Source of the DNA: Lepus europaeus | Lineage: Eukaryota > Chordata > Mammalia > Lagomorpha > Leporidae | Assembly (NCBI RefSeq): GCF_033115175.1 | Contig: NC_084827.1 | Span: 150,095,701 to 150,159,700, forward strand | Length of the DNA stretch: 64,000 bases | Direction of reading: 5' to 3' | Shown here: one piece after another, positions 1-9,851 of the stretch | How the letters are laid out: every line of letters starts with the position of its first letter | How positions within the stretch are numbered: position 1 is the first letter of the stretch | Translations under genes and position numbers: made by a program | The notes under the pieces: generated by a model | The model's database searches: none | What the model was told of the DNA's origin: nothing | The model's input: only the letters and a program-made list of their open reading frames with translations

Positions 1-309
1 ACTCTTATAAATGTTCTAATCCAAAGGCGAAATGGTTAGCTACTCTTCACAATCATTTTCTTCCTTCTTTGGGAGATATACTACATTTCTGAGACAATCT
101 GAGATGCTTTTCATGTAGTATTGGTTATGTTCTAAGCCTTTCTGCAATCTCCCCAAAATCAAAGGCAGACTGGGAGAAAAGCCTTGTTTACACATGAAAT
201 AGCCTTTGACAGCAAAACATTTCTCCCAGACAAGGAACAAAAAACTTATCTAGGATACGCTACCATCTTACAAATTTTGCCCAACACTTGATCTGTGCAT
301 ATAGAGAAT

Positions 310-331
310 GTGTGTGTGTGTGTGTGTGTGT
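310..331. repeat. (TG)n microsatellite
   Basis: A pure TG run of about 22 bases. An orthologous-position CA-type run occurs in the right arm at about 58183-58206, so the microsatellite predates the duplication and has drifted in length. Confidence 0.9.
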
Positions 332-489
332 TAATAAGGATAAAATCATTCCAGAGGTGAAGGATCTTATTTTGAATACAGTTAACGAAATGAAAGTCCT
401 TATGGGACAGCATTACAAACAGAAATGTCATAGCTAATATTATCAGTAAATGGAGTGATTGAATAAATCAATTTAGCATTTGTCATAAA

Positions 490-1560
490 GTAATCAAACA
501 ATTGATTTGACTAAACTTGGATTTCCTGAGCTGTGGGCGGTTTGGGAGCAGTCAGAAAATTACCAGCTCCTCTGCAGGGTGAAAGGTGTTTTCAGCGGTA
601 CCTCCCTAAGAGACTCTTCCCTGACCCCCACAAACCTGTGCTCCAGTCTGTATCGGGGTCCCTGCTCTCTGCTCTTGACTCAGAGAACTCTTAGGCGTAA
701 CCGAGCGTCTGCGTGCTTATCTGAGGAGTCTCTGCCCCCACCAGGCTGTTGCTGTACGGACCTCCATACCCCCAGAGCCTAGCACAGCACCTGGCAGAGG
801 GCGGAGCTCAGGAAGATCCACTGACTCAGTGGGTTTTGACAAAAGGCATTCCCGCCCGTGGCCTTCTTGACAGTAGCAAGCATTAGTTTTTGTCTGAGAA
901 GGCAAAGATGAATCTGAGAAGGGAACTGGAGTCCTTAGTTAGCAGCAAACCCATTAGCCCCTGTTTTCAGTTCTTCTTCCTTACCAGATCTGTTAGAAGA
1001 ACGTTGAGTACCCAGGAAAGCTGGCCCCAGGCCTGGGGGATCTGGCTAAGGTGCTCAGCCATTTCATGAGATTGGGACCCTTAACTGACACCAAGTCCCA
1101 ACTCCAGGGTAAAAAGATGAGATTTTCCTCCAAACTTATCAAGAGCAAACACGGTCACCATAAACTGTTAGGGTTGACCAGTCATGGGTTGCTTATCATG
1201 AAAACATTGCAAAGGAAGCAAATACCAGCCACACCTGTCACAGAGCATTTGCACACACACGGTGATGCCTACCGTGTCCTGAGTGCTTGCTAAAGGCAGG
1301 CAGTGCTCAGCCACGTCACAGGCATTTTCACGTCTGGCTCCCCCAACACGCCAGCGACGTGCTGCTTGATGGCTTCTGCAAGACTGAGAGAAGTTGGGCA
1401 ATTTGCATAAGTGGTAAAGCCCAGACTAGGCTCCTGGTCCATCTGCCTTCAGGGCCTTCCATCTTAACCCTGCACACACCGTCTCTGTAGTAATGATCTG
1501 TAAGGTCTTCTTCCCCACCAAACTGTCAGTGAGACCTCACAGACAGGACTAGTTTTACTC
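490..1560 (+). repeat. Near-identical block inside left arm (gene-conversion tract)
   Basis: Compared base by base with the reverse complement of 56672-57740, I count 15 substitutions, nearly all transitions, and one 2-bp length difference in a GT run near 1255. That is about 98.6% identity over 1071 bases, with roughly 500-bp stretches carrying no difference (about 859-1200 and 520-660 are clean). Immediately outside, identity falls: about 8 mismatches in 45 bases at 1561-1605 and clear gaps upstream of 489. The block is richer in G+C and CpG than its flanks. Reading frames present in both copies (for example 507-782) are short and unrecognised; I do not call them genes. Confidence 0.85.
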
Positions 1561-2075
1561 GTTCTTGTACTTCCAGCTGGTGAAAATGCTAAAACTAATA
1601 GGTGATAGAACCTGCTAGGCCGCTGAGCCTAAACCCCCAAACCTGATGAAACTGTGTGCAGGTAGATAATGTAAAGGCTAGTGGAATGCTCATTGCTCAG
1701 GAAGGCCCCTCAACCTGGGACATTCCAGACTGCTAAGAGAATGCTTTGTAAATGTTACCAAGGAGCCTTTCTGTACGTCCTCCACCCACTTAATTGCTGT
1801 CTGCACCTCCCCCAACAAGCAGCTTAAAAAGGGACTATAACTACTGCCCAAAGGAAATGACGCCTGGCTTCAAACTCCCTGCCCTCTGTCTGGGCAGGCT
1901 GAACCCCCACTCACTCTATCCCCATTGTATCCCCATTGAAACAGCCTTTCTACTTTAACTGGCTGCCTCCTCACCTCCTTTGAACCCTAAAATCTTAAAA
2001 CTTAACAAAAAGGTGTTCAGTAAATGTTTAGTGAATGAAGCAGGAATTGCTTTCTCAATTATCAGAACTATGTTT
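1440..2075 (-). mobile_element. Ancient L2-like LINE 3' end (left arm), split by LTR
   Basis: In reverse complement the text runs through cactaaacatttattgaac, a short gap, then tacagggatgagtaaaac and a 'gtttggtggggaagaagac' type segment. This resembles the conserved 3' end of L2 elements (…aacaaatatttattgagcacctac…ggggatacag…). It exists in both arms, so it is older than the duplication. The 1603-2006 LTR interrupts it. Assignment is from memory of the consensus and is moderate. Confidence 0.4.
1603..2006 (+). mobile_element. Solo LTR-like insertion
   Basis: A ~404-bp insertion absent from the homologous position of the right arm, where the sequence runs uninterrupted from aataggtg into ttcaataaatg. 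It starts TGATAG and ends TTAACA, giving TG…CA termini, with imperfect 6-bp flanks aatagg / aaaagg. Inside are a TATA-like cagcttaaaaagg near 1820 and a degraded polyadenylation region followed by gcctttctactttaactgg near 1944, typical of retroviral LTRs. No internal viral genes accompany it. The family is not identified. Confidence 0.6.
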
Positions 2076-2140
2076 AGTATAGTGTTAATCTGCTGACCTA
2101 CACAGTGAGTAGAAAAAAAGTACACGGAAGAAACATTTAG

Positions 2141-2270
2141 GGGTCGGTGCTGTGGTGTAGCGGGTGAAGCCACTGCCTGCAGTGCCAGCATCCCATATGG
2201 CAGCTCAACTTCCGATCCAGCTCTTTGCAATGGCCTGGGAAAGCAGCAAAAGATGGCCTAAGCATTTGCA
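2141..2270 (+). mobile_element. C-repeat SINE, 3'-truncated
   Basis: The head gggtcggtgctgtggtgtag and the segment to 'gatggcctaagc' are present; the rest is missing. Absent from the right arm. Confidence 0.8.
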
Positions 2271-2656
2271 CTATGTCAACTTGTAGTTATTAAAATTAAG
2301 CAGAATTCTGTTACCAGATTTTTTTTGCCCTTTCAAAGAGAGGCTCATTACTACAAACTGCTAAAGAGAAAGTTTATGCAAAATTAAGTATTTCATATCC
2401 ATAAGCATTTTCTTCTAGGTTCAATGATTAACTCTGGTCTAATTTTATTCTATTACTTTTCTTGCCATTATGGACTATTGGGTCCTAATGAAAATTCAAC
2501 CAGGCACATGTGTATTAGCCTTGGCCTGGCATCTCTGTCTTTTCCAAGCTGCCAAGTTGCATAGGTCCTTTCAAAGTCCTCCATGAAATCCTCCATTTTT
2601 AGTACAAATTGCCTTAATCCTAAATCCTGACCCACCTCTTAATGTTCCTCAAGCTC

Positions 2657-3005
2657 TTTTTTTTTTTGTAAGTTATTTACTTATTTGAAAGGCAGAGTTA
2701 CAGAGCAAGCAGGAGGCGGGGGTGGGGGGGTGGGGGGAGAGACAGAGAGACATCTTCCATCTGCTGGTTCATTCTCCAAATGGCCACAGTGGCCAGGGCT
2801 GAGCCAGGCCAAAGCCAGGAGCCCAGAATTCCATCCTTTTCTCCCATGTGGGTACAGGGGCCTAATAACTTGGGCCATCTTCCATTGGTTTTCTAGATAC
2901 AATACAGGGGTTTGCATGGAAAATAGAGCAGCTGGGAATTGGTGCTCCTATGGGATGCCAGCATTGCAGATGATGGCTTAACCTGATGCACCACAGTGCC
3001 AGCCC
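2657..3005 (-). mobile_element. C-repeat SINE, full length
   Basis: Starts with poly-T and ends ccacagtgccagccc. Flanks ctcaagctctttt and ctcaagcactttgg are the target duplication; the right arm shows the unfilled site ctcaagcacttttgt. Confidence 0.9.
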
Positions 3006-3087
3006 TCTCAAGCACTTTGGTTATGATTATATTACCTGTGTTTATTGTGATCAGTTTTTGTTGAATATTTTGATATGTGATATAAGT

Positions 3088-3134
3088 GTCCCAAGCAGTG
3101 GCTCAATCCATGGCACCACAGTGCCTGCCTCCAA
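3088..3134 (-). mobile_element. C-repeat SINE remnant (head only)
   Basis: About 45 bases resembling the reverse complement of a SINE head (cagtggctcaatccatggcaccacagtgcctgcc). Body missing. Confidence 0.4.
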
Positions 3135-3145
3135 ACCTTAGCTAT

Positions 3146-3476
3146 TTTTTAAAAGATTCATTTATTTATTTGAAAGTCAGAGTTAACACAGAGAGAGGAG
3201 AGGCAGAGAGAGAGAGAGCCTTCCATCCGATGGTTCACTCCCCATATGGTGTCAAAGGCCGGAGCTGCGTCAATCTGAAGCCAGGAGCCAGGAGCTTCTT
3301 CCAGGTCTCACAAGTGGGTGCAGGGTCCCAAGGCTTGGGCCATCTTTCACTGCTTTCCCAGGCCATAGCAGAGAGCTGGATCGGAAGTGGAGCCGCCAGC
3401 CCTCGAACCAGCACCCATATGGGATGCTGGCGCTTCAGACCAGGGCGTCAACCCGCTGGGCCACAGCTCTGACCCC
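3146..3476 (-). mobile_element. C-repeat SINE, full length
   Basis: Complete from T-rich end to ccacagctctgacccc. Target duplication ccaaaccttagct / ccaaaccttatct. Confidence 0.9.
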
Positions 3477-4391
3477 CAAACCTTATCTTTTAATTGCATT
3501 TACTATGAACTTTCTGATGTCCTCCTTATTACATTTCATCCTTACTCTCAGCGCTTGTAGTTAACAGCCCCAGTCCTATGACTCCTGGGGGGAAAACTGA
3601 GCAAATAGGAGGAGGTATTTAAAAAAAGTCATTCTCCCTTGGCAAGACTTACAGTGTGACAACAGCATCTTTCTCCATGCCTTCTTCCCCAAATGTATTA
3701 GAAAACTAGCACAATTAGGTGGAGATGCCCCTTTGGTTCCACCTGGCTGAGTGGGCACACCCGCTTGCTAAGGTGCATATGCTAGCCCTGTGTGCCCTTG
3801 TTTCACTCCATTGTAGACAACCGGTCTTTTGGTTGCCCCTTCCTCTTCTCTGTCAAACAACTGCTTGGAGGAGGCTATCTTTCTGTTCTTTGTTGGACAT
3901 TATGGGCTGTGCAACTATGTTCCTTAGTGTGAAGAAATGATATTTGAGCATCCACATCCCTGCACCAGCATCTGTTCTGGTTCTCTTATAGCCCTCTGAG
4001 TATTTGCATTTTCCAACAGGTAGGCAAGTCTTGGTCCAGAATGGGTATCTATTCCTGCCAAGATGCATTTGTCATCCCCAGGACTACCAATGGGAGTCTC
4101 ACTTGCCAGCTATGTTCAGTGCTTTCTCGCAAGGGCTATACCAGTAGTCTCTGTGGTCTCTGTGTCTTCTGCTGGCAGTCAGGACATTTTTATTGGCATT
4201 ATATGCCTGAGAGGGTATAAAAAGAACATGTCCAGATTCAGCCCATGTTTGCATATCTACATATTTCATGTACCCCAATTGCCACCTTAAGTGAGCACAG
4301 GGGGATATCTGCTTGTCCATTCCAATTACTTTTCAAAGGCAGAAGGAAGTTCTGATGAGCAGTGACATGTCATGCTTTAACATATCCCTTA
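3477..4391. other. Unique sequence, no gene seen
   Basis: Moderately A+T-rich, no recognisable repeat and no supported exon. Short reading frames on both strands lack coding character. Confidence 0.5.
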
Positions 4392-4740
4392 TGGAGCCAG
4401 CACTGTGGCATAGTGGGTAAAGCCAGGCCTGCTGTACCTGCATCCCATATGGATGCCAGTTCGAGTCCCGGCTGCTCCACTTCTGATCCAGCTCTCTGCT
4501 ATGGCCTGGGAAAGCAGTGGAAGATGGCCCAAGTCCTTGGGCCCCTGCACCCATGTGGGATGACCTGGAGGAAGCTCCTGGCTCTTGGCTTCAGATCAGC
4601 ACAGCTCTGGCCATTGCAGCCAATTGGGGAGTGAATGAGTGGATAGAAGACCTCTCTCTCTCTGCCTCTCTGTAACTCTGTCTTCAAATAAATAAATACA
4701 TCTTAAAAAAAAAAAAAACAAACAAAAACAAACAAAAAAA
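4392..4740 (+). mobile_element. C-repeat SINE, full length
   Basis: Head ggagccagcactgtggc, B-box ttcgagtcccg near 4460, tail aaataaataaatac and an A/C-rich run (aaacaaacaaaaacaaac) to about 4740. Confidence 0.9.
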
Positions 4741-5028
4741 ACCCCTCAAATTTCTGTAAATTCATGCCTCATGTGGGCACCCTTTTAATAGGCCGGAGTT
4801 CTGCCTTTCCACCTGACCGTGTCGGCAGCGGCTGCCCACGAATCACTAAAAACCCATACAGAGAGGCTTTTACACTTTCCAGTCTTGTAGCCAAGCTGTT
4901 CAGCCCACTGAGCTGATTTTATTTTACTTTCTGCAACTGAAGTGGCATGCTTCTGTTTACTTTGGAGCAGCCATCTGCAAACCCAGCATCTTTTGGGTGG
5001 TCAGTTGAGAGCTGTTTATAGAAGATAG

Positions 5029-5177
5029 AGCTGGCGCTGTGGCTCAATAGGCTAATCCTTCGCCTTGCGGCGCCGGCACGCCGGCTGTTGGAGGGTGAAC
5101 CAACGGCAAAAGGAAGACCTTTCTCTCTGTCTCTCTCTCTCTCACTGTCCACTCTGCCTGTCAAAAAAAAAAAAAAA
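5029..5177 (+). mobile_element. Young-subfamily C-repeat SINE, internally deleted
   Basis: Only ~149 bp. The head (ggctaatccttcgcc…ggcgccggcac) joins directly to the tail part (gttggagggtgaacc) so the B-box and centre are gone. Target duplication agaagatag on both sides shows it inserted as, or was later reduced to, this short form. Confidence 0.85.
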
Positions 5178-5732
5178 GAAGATAGAATTTTGCTGCTCTT
5201 CACATGGTTCCAGAGCCACTTTGAGGGGAAAAAGAGGTTCTCTGGTTATGAATATCACTTTTTATTCCTCAGGTGGCATGATCTTGTCTAAGCCTTTTAA
5301 ATTCTCTGGACCACATGGCAGTAGCCATCGCTGGGAGGCATGCAGAGTTTTGCCATAAGCCCCAGTCAAGGCTACATGTAGGGCTATGAGATGGAGAAGT
5401 TGTTCTTATGCCAACAGTCCAGCTTCTACTCTAATCTATGTGGATTTGGGTAGTGTTATGGGTTGCTATTTAGCATATTCAGTTACTACTGCTTGAAGGA
5501 TGGATTTACATGCCTTCTGTTTACAACACTAGATAGGGAAAACATTCTCCGCTTTGATAAGATATTCATTCCCACAACATACTCAGGTCAAAGAGTTGCA
5601 ATCACTTTGCTTGAGGCATTTCCAAATACAACTCTCATGTAAACTTTCATCTTAATTCCACCAACCATACTTTCTTAACTATAGCCCCATAGGACTTCAG
5701 CAAGAGGTTTTGGCTTTATAATACTAGGAAAG
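5178..5732. other. Unique sequence, no gene seen
   Basis: No repeat family or exon recognised. Confidence 0.4.
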
Positions 5733-5852
5733 GGATATTATGTTCCCAGCTAGACACACTACCCATTCCCAGAAAAATTTAGGTAAAGGAAACATATGGT
5801 CTTTACATAAAGCCTGTTGAAATAATTCAACTCTCATAATCCTATCAGGCTT
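5733..5852 (+). repeat. Direct repeat copy A flanking an L1 fragment
   Basis: About 120 bp starting gatattatgttcccagct and including atggtctttacataaagcct and aactctcataatcct. Copy B at 6732-6853 is about 83% identical. Either a very long target-site duplication or a local duplication. Confidence 0.75.
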
Positions 5853-6731
5853 AATATTTTTTTAGATGAGAGGAGAGTGCATTTTTTATTTTTTAAAATT
5901 TAAAATTAATTTTATTTGAAGTATACAAATGTCATGCACTTCATATATACAGATTTAGGAACACAGTGATTCTTTCCACCCAACCTTCCCTCCTGCCTAT
6001 ACTCTCAACTTTACTCTTCATCTCTTTCCTATTCCCAGTCTTAATTTTTACAAAGATCTATTTTCAGTTTACTTTATAAGATTAGCCCTACACTAAGTAA
6101 AGAGTTCAACAAGTAGTATGAAGGAAAAAAAAAAAAATTGTTCCACAACTGTAGGCTGTAAACAATGATCAAACGTTAAATTTCATTCCTATACATTGTA
6201 TTTTACATACCCTATAGTTATCACAGATCAAGGAAAACATTTGGTATCTTTTTTTTTTAATTTTTATTTATTTATTTTTTTGACAGGCAGAGTTAGACAG
6301 TGGGAGAGAGAGAGAGAGACAGAGAGAAAGGTCTTCCTTTTTCTGTTGGTTCATCCTCCCAAGTGGCCTCTACGGCCTGCGTGTTGCCACTGGTGCACTG
6401 CGTCGATCCGAAGCCAGGAACCAGGTGCTTCCTCCTGGTCTCCCATGGGGGTGCAGGGCCCAAGGACCTGGGCCACAGCAGAGAGCTGGATTGGAAGAAG
6501 AGCAACCGGGACAGAATCCGGCGCCCCGACCAGTACTAGAAGCCGGGATGCCTGCACCGCAGGCAGAGGATTAGCCTAGTGAGCTACAGTGCTGGCCAGT
6601 ATCTTTCTTTTTGGGACTGATTTCTTTCACTAAGTATAATGGTTTCCAGTTGCATCTATTTTGTTGCAAATTACAGGATTTCATTTTTTTTAACTGCTGA
6701 GTAATATTCCATAGTGCATATATTCCATATA
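5853..6731 (-). mobile_element. Rabbit L1 3' end (minus), split by a SINE
   Basis: T-rich at its left edge, then the antisense L1 3'-UTR signature (agtatacaaatgtcatgcac, ctttacaaagatctattttc, gatttctttcactaagtata, ggtttccagttgcatctatt, gagtaatattccatagtg). A SINE occupies 6249-6598. Flanked by direct repeats A and B. No ORF2 sequence is retained. Confidence 0.75.
6249..6598 (-). mobile_element. Young-subfamily C-repeat SINE, full length
   Basis: Carries the gacaggcagagttagacagtg leader and the gcgccccgaccag…gattagcctagtgagc end. Inserted in the L1; target duplication gtatctttttt / gtatctttctt. Confidence 0.9.
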
Positions 6732-6853
6732 TGATGTTATGTTCCCAGCTGGACATGCTATTCATCCCCATAGAACATTTAGATAAAGGAGGCAAATGGT
6801 CTTTACATAAAGCCTGTAGAAACATTCCAACTCTCATAATCCTAGCAAGTTTT
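6732..6853 (+). repeat. Direct repeat copy B flanking an L1 fragment
   Basis: Partner of 5733-5852, starting gatgttatgttcccagct. Its end runs into the T-rich edge of the next SINE. Confidence 0.75.
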
Positions 6854-7126
6854 AATTAATTAATTAATTTTACTGAGAGAGAGAGATCTTTCACCTGCTG
6901 GTTTACTTCCAAAACGGTCGTGACAGTCGGGGCTGGGCTAGGCTGAAGTCAGGAGTCAGGAACTCCATCCACATCTCCCACATGGGTAGCAGGGGCTCAA
7001 GCACTTGGGCCATCTTCCACTGCTCACCCAGGTGCATTAGCAGGGAGTTGGATTGGAGCTGGCATTCATATGAGATGTCAGCGTGGCAGACAGCAGCTTA
7101 ACCTGCTGTGCCACAACACTGGCCTC
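6854..7126 (-). mobile_element. C-repeat SINE, older
   Basis: Begins (ttaa)n then actgagagagagag; ends ctgtgccacaacactggcc. Confidence 0.85.
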
Positions 7127-7260
7127 CCAACCTTTAGATTTTTATGTTCTGGGCTCAGGAACTAATTCTCTTTGCCCCTGAGAGAATTTACTTTCTATTG
7201 TGTAGAAGGCTTTGGGTCCACAGCAGGGAGCTGGGCCCAGAGACTGGGGCCTTTTGTCAG

Positions 7261-7278
7261 TCTTTTTTTTTTTTTTTT
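7261..7278. repeat. Poly-T tract
   Basis: 18-base T run, probably the A-tail of an unrecognised minus-strand retroelement. Confidence 0.8.
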
Positions 7279-7316
7279 GATAAATTTGTGTAACTGTTGC
7301 CCCAATTTCAGATCAT

Positions 7317-7412
7317 CTTTCTTCCTTCCTTCCTTCCTTCCTTCCTTCCTTCCTTCCTTCCTTCCTCCCTCCCTCCCTCCCTCCCTCCTTCCTTCCTTCC
7401 TTTTTTTTTTTT
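7317..7412. repeat. (CTTC)n/(CTCC)n/T pyrimidine tract
   Basis: An almost uninterrupted ~95-base pyrimidine run: CTTC units, then CTCC units, then CTTC, then poly-T leading into the next SINE. It probably grew from the SINE tail. Long reading frames across it are low-complexity artefacts. Confidence 0.9.
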
Positions 7413-7696
7413 TGACAGGCAGAGTCAGACAGTGAGAGAGAGAGAGAGAGAAAGGTCTTCCTTCCGTTGGTTCACCCCCCAAATCCCCAAATGGTTGTTA
7501 CGGCCTGTGCGCTGTGCCGATCTGAAGCCTGGAGCCAGGTGCTTCCTCCTGGTCTCCCATGCAGGTGCAGGGCCCACTTGGGCCATCCTCCACTGCCTTC
7601 CCAGGCCACAGCAGAGAGCTGGACTGGAAGAGGAGCAACCGGGACAGAATCTGGCGCCCCAACCGGGACTAGAACCTGGGGTGCCTAGTGAGCTCG
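7401..7696 (-). mobile_element. Young-subfamily C-repeat SINE, end deleted
   Basis: Leader gacaggcagagtcagacagtg; the head is shortened (jumps from ggactagaacctggggtgcc to tagtgagctcgg). Confidence 0.85.
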
Positions 7697-8286
7697 GATT
7701 GTATTTCTTTAAAAAATTTTTTTCTACTGAGAATACATTTATTATACAGGTATCACACAAACAACATTTCAGGAACACTTACAGATATGGAGTTCAATTC
7801 CAAATCTGCATTTCACCCACACATACTCTACCGCACACTCACTTTGACATTCAGTCCAATAGGAATAACCCAAAGTCATTGTTTTCTGGACAGCTTCAAT
7901 TGAATAGAATCTTCCAAGCCCAGAACTTCATTCTTAATACCCTGTGTACATGTGAATAAAATCTACAGATGTGTTATAGATGTCCCCATCACTGTTAAAA
8001 GTTAATAGTAAAATCAAATCCCTTTCTAAGAAAGTCCCAAGAAGTGTATCAGTATTTACAGACCCCATTAAATTATGCATAAATAAAATCTGTACACGCA
8101 ACACACTATTTCTCAAAATACAGAGCCTCCACAGGGACTTGTAGGCAGCTAATAAATGCTTCATGTGTACCCTTTTCAAGTTTACTCAAAAATTACCTGA
8201 AATAAATATGCAAATAAAGCTTTTCTAACTTAAGGAATATATCATTTCAAAAAGTCTCCCAATTATTAAAGAGTTGGCTTTCTAAT
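7697..8286. other. Unique A+T-rich sequence, no gene seen
   Basis: No recognisable repeat or exon. Confidence 0.4.
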
Positions 8287-8515
8287 TTTTTAAAAAACAT
8301 TCTACATGAAAGGCAGGTACAGAGAGAAAGAGAGAGAGATCGGTCTTCCATCTGCTGGTTCACTCCTCAAAAGGGTGTTAATGTTGGGGCATAAATAGAA
8401 GCCAGGAGTAGGGAGCTCCATCATGGTCTCTCCTGTGGGTGGCAGAGACCCAAGTGCTTAAGCCATTTTCTGCTGCTTTCTCAAATGCTTATCAGGGAGT
8501 TGGATCAGAAGCCCC
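8287..8515 (-). mobile_element. C-repeat SINE, head missing
   Basis: Recognisable by aggcaggtacagagagaaag, ttccatctgctggttcact and gttggatcagaagc; stops there. Confidence 0.75.
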
Positions 8516-8519
8516 AATG

Positions 8520-8929
8520 AGATCTGGTTAGATACTCCACCACCAGATTACGAGGAAATTCGGCCTCCCGGATGTGTGCAAAGTCCCAAACCAAAAGAAC
8601 AGCCTCCCTTTCTCCCAAGCACGTCGGGAGAATCACGTGGTCGGCTTTCCGGCTGCAGACTGGAAGGTTCAAATCATCCTGTGCCGCTTCTCCGGCAAGG
8701 ACCGGCCACCATTTTTGATTCGGCTTTTCTGAGAACACCTTCCAGCCATGAGGTATTTAGGCAACCAAGTGGCGACAGTCGCCTCCAGACTTAAGCCACC
8801 GTCATTTTATATTTATACATAAAGCTGAGGAGCAAAAGCTCCCCCTGGGATTCATCACAGTTCCCACCGGCTCTTTCGGACAGGGGAGGCTCAAAGGCTT
8901 CTTGGTCATTGAAATGGAACCTGTGCGAA
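8520..8929. promoter_or_regulatory. Upstream flank of CpG island
   Basis: Repeat-free, moderately CpG-rich. Contains an E-box-type cacgtgg near 8635, a perfect 13-bp palindrome ggcgacagtcgcc near 8772 and a small hairpin ggagcaaaagctcc near 8831. A proximal promoter or enhancer is possible given the island just downstream; there is no direct proof. Confidence 0.3.
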
Positions 8930-9195
8930 CCCATAGTCTGGTGGTGCAAGAGCTGCGCAGGTCCGAGCGCAGTTGGCGGGCCCTCGCACCACCCAGGTCC
9001 AGCCCCGGGGGGTGGGGGAGCGGGTGTGCGGCGGGCGCGGCTGGTGCAGTGTTGAAAGCGGCATAGGCGTCTCCTAGATGTGAGTATGGGCTGGCGGATG
9101 GCTTATAAGCCAGTTGCGGGTAAGGAGGCGAGTCCCTCGTGGGACGGCAGCGGCAGCACGGGGCCTAAGAGAGGTAGGGGACGCTGGTGTCGTGG
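8930..9195 (+). promoter_or_regulatory. CpG island, candidate promoter / first exon
   Basis: I count about 23 CpGs in ~265 bases with G+C near two-thirds, far above the rest of the window. On the plus strand there are three donor-like sites: gatgtgagtatgg near 9077, cgggtaagg near 9117 and gaggtagggg near 9172. A TATA-like gcttataag lies near 9101. No long reading frame crosses it, so a non-coding first exon or 5'-UTR exon is more likely than coding sequence. A minus-strand start is equally possible. The gene it would serve is not identifiable here. Confidence 0.5.
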
Positions 9196-9616
9196 TGAGC
9201 CTCACAGTTTTTGTACTTGGTACTATCGGTTATTTTCCACAATATGATGTCTGATATTGCTGAAAGAGTCGCCAGTTAAATGTAAGCTACCTCCACTCCC
9301 CAGGCAGGAATCCAAACTTGGGGTCACTTGAGCCATCTTCTGCCTCCCAGCCTTGCCATCCAGTGACCGGTTGCACATCAGCGGCTGTGAGAGCATAGAT
9401 GCTGCCCCTGACGGTGTGGATGTTGCTGCCATGGGTTGGGGAAGCTCATACCACTGATCGTATTTTCTATTGTAATCTCTACCTTCTGACTTTAAAAATT
9501 TGTCTGATTTGGGGGCAAATACAGCAAGCTTGTTTGGAGCCCTTTAATTATGGGACCAGTAAGGTTTCCTCTTTGGTTCACTCAGCCTTTGGCAGTGCCC
9601 TATTAGAACTCTTTTT
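9196..9616. other. Unique sequence after CpG island
   Basis: Repeat-free. If transcription starts in the island this would be first-intron sequence. No exon recognised. Confidence 0.4.
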
Positions 9617-9843
9617 GGGCCGGGGTTGCGGCTCACTAGGCTAATCCTCCGCCTGCGGCGCCGGCACTCTGGGTTCTAGTCCCGGTCGGGGCGCCGGATT
9701 CTGTCCCGGTTGCCCCTTTTCCAGGCCAGCTCTCTGCTGTTGCAGCGCCGGCGGTAGCGGCCATTTTGGGGGTGAACCAACAGTGGAAGGAAGACCCTCT
9801 GTCTCTCTCTCTCACTGTCTAACTCTGCCTGTCAAAAAAACCC
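9617..9843 (+). mobile_element. Young-subfamily C-repeat SINE, internally deleted
   Basis: Head gggccggggttgcggctcac and B-box gttctagtcccgg intact; the centre between ctctctgctgttgcag and cggccattttggggg is deleted. Tail caaaaaaa. Confidence 0.9.
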
Positions 9844-9851
9844 AATCGAAC

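Larger units (their letters stand above)
1..3085 (+). repeat. Left arm of a large inverted duplication
   Basis: Read as reverse complement, 55630-58590 aligns to this segment in order. Shared landmarks are a (TG)n tract near 310-331 followed by taaggataaaat, the motif acttatctagg near 244, the near-identical block 490-1560, the motif aaacatttagtgaa region near 2012-2060, attgggtcctaatgaaaa near 2476, and gattatatta near 3025. Outside the block identity is about 75-85% with indels. Homology is already present at base 1, so the arm probably continues outside the window. Insertions private to this arm are an LTR (1603-2006) and SINEs (2141-2270, 2657-3005). Past 3085 I can no longer align the two sides. 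Confidence 0.85.

Noticed and set aside
507..782. 91-codon open frame present in both arms (507-782 plus and 57448-57723 minus) with nearly identical translation
   Set aside because: Identity is explained by the whole 1.07-kb block being near-identical, not by coding constraint; differences are not biased to third positions and no domain is recognisable.
7297..7959. 220-codon open frame
   Set aside because: It runs through a CTTC/CTCC microsatellite and a SINE; low-complexity artefact.
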